The notes under the pieces: generated by a model | Told to the model about the DNA's origin: nothing | The model's database searches: none | Seen by the model: the letters and a program-made list of their open reading frames with translations, nothing else | Part shown: positions 21,684-32,463 of the stretch, piece after piece | Position numbering within the stretch: the stretch's first letter is position 1 | How the letters are laid out: each line of letters begins with the position of its first letter | Made by a program: the position numbers and the translations under genes | From: Pelargonium cotyledonis | Taxonomy: Eukaryota; Streptophyta; Magnoliopsida; Geraniales; Geraniaceae | NCBI GenBank assembly: GCA_036897625.1 | Contig: JAYMTA010000279.1 | Span: forward strand, 1 to 32,463 | Length of the DNA: 32,463 bases | Direction: 5' to 3'

Positions 21684-22464
21684 ATTAGCCAGCCATAGAG
21701 TATGGTTGGATATGACACACTAAACAGTATTTCTGGAGACTAGTCTGAACTTAGGGCAGACTGTTATAGATTTGTTATTTGTTTAATCGTTAATCGCATG
21801 GAATGCCAAACTGATACTTGGTATCCTATATTCACACTTGACAACATTCTCATTGTAACTCTATAAAGCTAACTTACTATTGGCCGTGTTTTTCACGATT
21901 TTCGTTGTGATGGTTCTTGGGGTGTTGTTTTAATGACATACTTGTTGATTGAAGTTGGGCTCTTATTTGCATTTGATGTTCTTGGCAATGTGTTAACTTG
22001 TAAGGGTGTCCTCAGGTTAGTTTGCACATAATTTTAGACTATTTGCTGAGTAATTTTAAGAGCACACCTTATGATGGTCTTAGGGTTCGTGATTAACAAT
22101 CAAATTAGTTTGCACATACATGAAGCCTCATGCTTTTAACTCACCCTCATTGTTGCATGTTCTTGTGTGTTTATAGATAAAAACAATAAAAAGTTTATTT
22201 TCTTATTATTAAAAGTAATACATTATATCATAAACAACCAGATCAGAGCAAATAGACATCAAGATACAAGCTTCAAGTTTTTAGAGATCACTATAAACCA
22301 TTATCTCAAAATTTATCAGATCTCTACATATGAATTGAACCTCCTACATTATTTGCACACTTTATAAACTACAGAATCAATGGTTCTAATTTCACATTTT
22401 CAATATAACTTAACAACTCATTTGCTAGCCATTGGACAACTTCTTTGGAGGCACTTTCGCACCA
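21684..22464. other. Convergent intergenic region, NAC-NTL to NADP-MDH
   Basis: Shared 3' flank of two genes running towards each other. It holds their 3' UTRs and AT-rich sequence; phrases around TTAGTTTGCACATA recur near 22017 and 22107. I see no gene or defined element. Confidence 0.5.
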
Positions 22465-27332
<4,868 letters not shown>

Positions 27333-27859
27333 GGCAGCACAGAAACAAAGGAAAGGCTCTGTTTTTAGAGATAGAGAGAGGTGAGAAATGAGAATGGAAG
27401 TTATGGGTCTGGAGTGATAGTGAGTGTATAGAGAAGATGAGAGTGGGACGAAGGAGAAGATTTGAAATACAGGTATGAGGCCATGCATGGGACACTTGTC
27501 AACACTACCTCATCCTCAATTCTTGAACACATTTTTTCTAATGAATTTCTACGGAAAATTAGTAACGCTCGAATTGTCGATGATACGTGAGAAAATGTTT
27601 AACACTGTTGATTTTATCTAATTTTTTTGTCAAAAATGAAAAATACATTCTTTTTAAGATGAGTGTTATTGATTTTGTTTGTTTGTTTGGTCGAATGATT
27701 GAATGAATTTTGACATATGAAATTGTGAATGGTTCGAGATAAGTCACGTATGATTAACTTTGTTTTGTGACTTGTGCTCTCATTGGTTATTTATTTGATT
27801 TCATCTTAACATTAGCCACTCATCTCATGGTTATTGTGGTGTTTTTGTCTAAACCAAAA

Positions 27860-28050
27860 CGTTCTTTAACGGATCCGCAAATTCACGAAAAATAGTTTTA
27901 AGACATTTTACGACACCTAGACTAATCTGCATTCGAGTGTAAGTCACAGTTAAACATCATCTTTCTCCATAAGTGTGTTGAGTAGGGATCGAACATAAAC
28001 GTTTTTTACCCACTTACGCAGCTTGTGTTGTCAACTGTTAAACTACACCA
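27860..28050 (-). mobile_element. Possible tRNA-derived SINE
   Basis: On the minus strand GTGTAGTTTAACAGTTGACA (about 28047-28028) resembles a Pol III box A, and GTTCGATCCC (27994-27985) resembles box B (GGTTCGANNCC). They are about 45 bases apart, slightly long for a tRNA but usual in plant SINEs. No clear poly(A)/poly(T) tail or target duplication was found, so extent and identity are uncertain. Confidence 0.35.
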
Positions 28051-29039
28051 CTATTTATAAGTAAATATTGTCGTTAGCGCACAATTTGGGTGTCATTTTT
28101 TTCTCTTAAACTAAATTATCAAATATTAAATCTGAGTCAAAAGAACTTGATGTTAATATTCTACTTTCATCTCACTATATTTACATCTATTGAATATGAT
28201 AGTTTTTTTTTTAATAGTGTTTTGAGTCTCAACTAATGGTTGAGGTTTATTGCTACATTTATTTTATTTTTTATAATCAAATCATTCATGTATTTCTAGA
28301 TTATATAGTAAAATATTTATCGTAAACAATATTTTTAACGGAGTCGAATCTACGAATTCAACTCCTTCTTTATTAATCAACATGTAAAAATCACTATCAA
28401 TTTTCAATGCAAAACTATAATAATATATGTAGATGTGTGGATGGATACATACTATATTTTTGTGATCAATTGCTAACCAATTGGTCTGTTGCAATGGTTT
28501 GTTCATAATTTATCATTAACTTATTTTCTTTTAAAATAAATAATAACATTATTAAACTTCCAAAACTGAAAAGAAAATGAGCCCTTGCTTTATGTGGAGT
28601 TATTGAGATTTGTGAGAGAGATTGTGACATGATATTGTGTGTCTTTACATAATAATAATTGGTGAGAATTTTCTAGGAACCGAATGTGTTGACAACACAA
28701 CAAACACTTGACCCCAAGGAAGGTGGTCTCTGTCTCCTTTTATGGATTCTCCATAAACTACAACAAAGCAAAGCAAGAGTGAGCCATTTAGATGCCCAAA
28801 TAAAAAAACTAGATCCACTTTGTTCTAGGCTCTTTACGAGCCACGACCAAGCAAAATTCATAGTGTGAAGTCTGTAGTCACTTGTTGTATAAGACGAGTC
28901 TTTCAGGCCTATTGACCCGTCTTTGTACTTTCACCCGACAACCACTTCATTGTTTAACATATGAACAATGGATATTCTCCTTGGATAACACCGTACCTTA
29001 ATCTTGGTGGCATCGCCTCCTAGCCGGCAACAATGCACC

Positions 29040-29049
29040 TATATTTATA
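29040..29049 (+). promoter_or_regulatory. TATA-like element of the 4CL-like gene
   Basis: TATATTTATA lies 45 bases before the start codon at 29095. If used, transcription would begin near 29070-29075 and the leader would be only about 20-25 bases. Inference from motif and position. Confidence 0.45.
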
Positions 29050-29094
29050 TTCACACTGCAGGCCTTACAGTACACATCAATCCACACATTGACA

Positions 29095-31047
29095 ATGTCA
29101 TCAGCTGAAGAAGGATGGAGTGTCCCCGGGAAGGAAGAACCCGGCCAGTCCCCGGAGGTGTTGCACGAGGCCAGTGGCTTGCACCGGACAGGCGAGTATC
29201 ACTCCCTGGTCCAACTTGGTGACACACACAAGATCCCAACCAGACCAGACCTTGACACTGCCACATTTGTGCTATCACAGTTCCCTCAGCATCACGAAGC
29301 TGAGTCCCGGGTTGCTCTCATTGATTCGGCTACTAAACAGAGAGTCACCTATGCTCAGCTCCAGAGATCAATCCACTCCCTCGCCTATGGCCTGTACCAT
29401 GCTCTTGGGGTAAGGAAAGGCGATGTGGTCTTCGTTTTGTCCCCAAACTCGCTCCTCTACCCGACCATTTCACTAGCTGTTTTCTCTGTTGGTGCTGTCC
29501 TCACAACTGCCAATCCTCTCAACACTGGTAAGGAAATAGAGAAGCAAGTGAGCGACTCGGGTGCTACGCTCGCTATCTCAGCGCCAGAGGAGATGCACAA
29601 GCTGATCCCAACTGGTGTGCCTACTCTTCGCACAACTCGTCCTTCTGATCCATCTGATGAGTCTCTGTCTGTTCAAGAACTGATAGATTGTTGCGACCCG
29701 GTGGAGCCATTGACACAAGATAGGCCTAATCAGTCAGACACGGCAGCAATTTTGTACTCTTCGGGTACTACTGGGATAAGCAAAGGTGTGGTATTGACTC
29801 ACTCAAACTTCATAGCTGTCATGACACTTATGAGATGGTCTGTGGATGTGACATCGTCTCAAAACGATGTCTTCTTGTGCTTCATTCCCATGTTCCACAT
29901 CTATGGCTTGGCGTTCTTCGCGCTGGGACTGTTTTCTTCGGGAGTCACCATTGTTGTGATGCCCAGATATGACTTCCAAGGCATGCTTGATGCAGTCAAG
30001 ACTCACAAAGTGAATAACATACCAGCAGTGCCTCCAGTGATCCTCGGGCTAGTGAAGAACACAACCAAAGACTCGGACGTGTCATCGTTGAGGAGGGTGG
30101 GATCGGGAGCTGCACCATTGAGCAAAGAGCTAGCCGATGCGTTCAAAGAGAAGTTTCCATGGGTGGAGCTCAGGCCCGGGTATGGGCTAACAGAAAGCTG
30201 TGGCGCAGCCACATATTTCGTCTCACACGACGAAGCCAAGAAGCGTTTTGGCTCGAGTGGAAGGCTGAGTCCGGGTTTTTGTGCTAAAGTGGTGGATGCT
30301 GAAACGGGGATGGCTCAAGCACCTGGAGCCGCAGGAGAGCTGTGGCTCAAGAGCCCAACAGTGATGAAAGGGTATTTAGGAAATGAGGAAGCAACATCTG
30401 CTACTATTGACTCGGACGGGTGGCTCAAAACTGGTGATCTATGTTATTTTGATCACGAAGGGTTCATTTATATCATTGATCGCATAAAGGAGCTCATAAA
30501 ACACAATGGGTATCAGGTATCTCAGCATTTCCATAACCAAAATTGCAAATTTTGTATTACCAAATCCAAAACCAAACACTTCATTACCCAAAACTTTGTG
30601 CAGGTTGCTCCAGCTGAGCTAGAAGCTATACTCTTGAGTCATCCACATATTCTTGATGCAGCAGTCGTACCGTGAGCTGCCAAAAACCTCGAACATTGTT
30701 TTTTTTTCTGTTAATGTCCTAAATTGTAACATTAATAGAATCTTGCAGGATTGAAGATGAAGCAGCGGGACAGATACCAATGGCGTACCTGGTGAGGAAA
30801 GGCGGTTGTGAGCTCACAGAAGACCAAGTCATTCAATTTGTTGCCAGCCAGGTTTGTCCAAAACCTTCCTTTGTTCTTCTTTGATTCCTTGGCAGTTCTG
30901 ATTTATCTATGGAACTTTCAGGTAGCGCCGTACAAGAAAATACGAAAAGTGGATTTCATCAGTGCCATTCCAAAGTCAGCTGCAGGCAAAATCCTGAGAA
31001 AACAGTTGGTTTCATACAGCCAACAGCATGCTATCTCCAGATTGTAA
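29095..31047 (+). CDS. 4-coumarate:CoA ligase-like acyl-activating enzyme, peroxisomal (572 aa, 4 exons)
   Basis: Exons: 29095-30516, 30604-30671, 30749-30851 and 30922-31047, all GT-AG, in frame. ANL-superfamily enzyme: it forms an acyl-AMP from a carboxylic acid and ATP, then an acyl-CoA. Motifs: P-loop [12 protein letters not shown] (residues 221-232), [16 protein letters not shown] (363-368), [21 protein letters not shown] (Asp448), the hinge [13 protein letters not shown] (462-474) and catalytic Lys554 in [11 protein letters not shown]. The protein ends SRL, a canonical PTS1, so it should act in peroxisomes and not in cytosolic lignin synthesis; GELWLKS differs from the GEICIRG box of true 4CLs. 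By eye the closest type is Arabidopsis OPCL1/4CLL5, which activates jasmonate precursors; substrate here is not shown and may be another fatty or phenylpropanoid acid. The MSSAEEGW start is the first ATG of the frame. Intron 1 (87 nt) is in frame and stop-free. Confidence 0.93.
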
Positions 31048-31303
31048 ACATTTCTCTTACTAAGAACCTGAAAACCAGAGAAGCGATATTCGATAATCAA
31101 TGTAAAAGTTATAAAACACGAGGGAATAGCAATCTTTCTCCGCTATGTAGCGATTTCATAGGGAACGGGACATGAATGAAAAGAATACTATGTCAGCAGC
31201 ACATACAGCAACATTAAATGATCCAAACAATGGTCTTGTTGTAACCTATAAGCTGACAATGGGTTTCAAATTTTCAATTCACTAAACTTGTAGTTGGATC
31301 TAC

Positions 31304-31429
31304 ATTCAAATCATATTACACTATTGTGCCTTATTTCATAAAACATATATAAACGAACAAATTTGAATCTATTGCAAAGCTTCAAAAGTCGAGCAACATA
31401 CATCTAAATTCAAATCATATTACACTATT
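31304..31429. repeat. 22-bp direct repeat, copies 104 bp apart
   Basis: The unit beginning ATTCAAATCATATTACACTA occurs identically at 31304-31325 and 31408-31429. Seen directly; its origin is unclear (local duplication or MITE remnant). Confidence 0.85.
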
Positions 31430-31629
31430 CGCAAGATATTCTTGCGTATTGGAACAAAGAAGCTTTTTCATAGAATTAAGCATTTCTTAATTCAAGCTCA
31501 ACTGAATGCTCAATGTGACTGAGTAGCTTAGTTAATAGAAAATTAAAACATGCCCAAAATTTTCCTTCACTTTCTCAGCATCCAAACAGACGCAAAACTT
31601 GACAAGACACCTAATTCAATCAAACATAC

Positions 31630-32170
31630 CTTAATTTCCTCAAGTTCCCTTTTTTACTACTCTACCGACACTGACACCATCAGATGTAGTTGCATTCTGA
31701 GATCCGGAACCAAACACATATTTTAACGAAGTGGGGTTTGTTAACACTTAACAGAGCAAGTTTTCATATTTTCCGAGAAAACTAGAACCAGATACAATAT
31801 CCAACATTGGTCAAAAAAATTCCTCCACTTTCCCAGCATCCAAACAGAGATTGCAACATAGCTAAATCACAATTCTATTAGCTAAACACGCATGATATGA
31901 ACTAAATTGATAATATAAAAAAAACGACCGTTAAAGCCACTGGAGACTGATCTTCAACAACACAACAGAAAGGGAATGCAAGTTTGATTTTTGAAGGGAA
32001 ATTCGAGGTTTTAAGGAACAGAAGTGAGGTGGGTCTGTACCTGATTCGGACCAGAGTGTCGGATCCGAGAAAGTCGGAGAGGAGATCTGACGGCGGTAAT
32101 GAGGAGCTAAAAACTGAAACGTCGCCGTTTTGGATCTGTGTGTCTCTCACGCTCCTCAGACGATATATGA
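31630..32170 (-). other. Two exon-like segments of an unidentified minus-strand transcript
   Basis: On the minus strand, a GC-richer CT-rich segment (about 32170-32041) ends GTCCGAATCAG|GTACAG, a good donor. A second segment, 31696-31630, is preceded by GGATCTCAG and ends AAATTAAG|GTATGT. Each is followed, downstream on the minus strand, by a copy of the phrase CTGTTTGGATGCTGAGAAAG (plus-strand copies at 31562-31589 and 31820-31847), which I associate with early introns of plant genes. The spliced frame has no good ATG start and soon meets stops, so these look like leader exons. No coding exon is visible before the 4CL-like stop at 31047. It may be a lncRNA or the 5' remnant of a lost gene. 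Confidence 0.35.
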
Positions 32171-32463
32171 TACAAAGTTACGAACGGTACAAGCTGCAAC
32201 TCTAACTAATAACTGTAACTCTCCAATTTTTACCATAATAATAAATAATATAAATAAATAAATAATTGTTCAATAAATAAAGCTTGTAAATATTATGCAA
32301 AGCTATTTATTAATTAAAGAGTTAATGACAGATGAGAGCTTAATTTTCGGTCTCATAACACATGATATACCTAAGTTTTAAAACGTAGTTTTAGAAATAC
32401 CAAAGCTATTTACACATCTATCATCTGTTTGATTTAACGGAAAAGTTCAAAATTTAACCCATG

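Larger units (their letters stand above)
27333..29094. other. Divergent intergenic region, NADP-MDH to 4CL-like
   Basis: This 1.76-kb region holds the promoters of two divergently transcribed genes. The part next to 27332 is the NADP-MDH leader, rich in CT on its sense strand. The middle has a possible SINE (27860-28050) and AT-rich DNA. Near 28340 a phrase AACGGAGTCGAATCTACGAA echoes AACGGATCCGCAAATTCACG at 27868, suggesting related repeat tails. The last 60 bases have a TATA-like motif for the 4CL-like gene. No other gene is supported. Confidence 0.5.
31048..32463. other. Region downstream of the 4CL-like gene
   Basis: The first part is the 4CL-like 3' UTR. A 22-bp direct repeat (31304 and 31408) and minus-strand exon-like segments (31630-32170) follow. 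After 32220 the DNA is extremely AT-rich (TAAATAAATAAATAA runs) with no gene visible before the window ends. Confidence 0.5.

Noticed and set aside
29051..30239. Minus-strand frames of 60-80 codons
   Set aside because: They are shadows of the 4CL-like exon 1, whose plus-strand frame carries all ANL motifs.
31902..32150. Minus-strand frame of 82 codons as a protein gene
   Set aside because: It begins at GTG with an in-frame stop just upstream and no ATG; it better fits a non-coding leader exon and intron.

Overview
This is a nuclear genomic window from a dicotyledonous plant. The evidence is spliced genes with GT-AG introns in AT-rich surroundings, a chloroplast NADP-malate dehydrogenase, NAC transcription factors, an mTERF family member and Stowaway-like MITEs. 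Nothing seen fixes the species; an asterid is a loose guess. There is no bacterial, organellar or viral block and no CRISPR array. All functional names rest on family recognition by eye, without a database search. | Layout. 1-1001: a decayed mTERF copy, cut by the window edge. 2378-3502: its intact tandem partner, a single-exon mTERF protein of 374 aa. 3503-6521: intergenic DNA with a MITE and a short perfect hairpin. 6522-10078 (+): six-exon gene for translation initiation factor eIF3 subunit J (222 aa). 10079-11906: intergenic DNA with a probable poly(A)-tailed retroposon and a NAC promoter/leader. 11907-16446 (+): four-exon NAC gene of the ANAC050/ANAC052 type with a C-terminal leucine-zipper-like coil (406 aa). 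17883-21683 (+): six-exon membrane-tethered NAC gene of the ANAC053/ANAC078 type (559 aa). 22465-27332 (-): 14-exon chloroplast NADP-malate dehydrogenase (440 aa) with all four regulatory cysteines. 29095-31047 (+): four-exon peroxisomal 4-coumarate:CoA ligase-like enzyme ending in SRL (572 aa). 31630-32170 (-): two splice-bounded exon-like segments of an unidentified transcript. | The genes form no operon-like system. The meaningful groupings are the mTERF pair (intact plus pseudogene) and the NAC pair. The two NAC genes share exon phases and an exon 2 of exactly 278 nt, and mirror the Arabidopsis tandem cluster ANAC050-ANAC052-ANAC053. The most unusual observations are two decayed copies of the start of exon 2 inside intron 1 of the first NAC gene, two in-frame stop-free introns that could be retained (NAC-NTL intron 1 and 4CL-like intron 1), a uORF whose stop overlaps the NAC-NTL start codon (TAATG), and the orphan spliced leader at the right end. 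I saw no convincing new multi-gene system.
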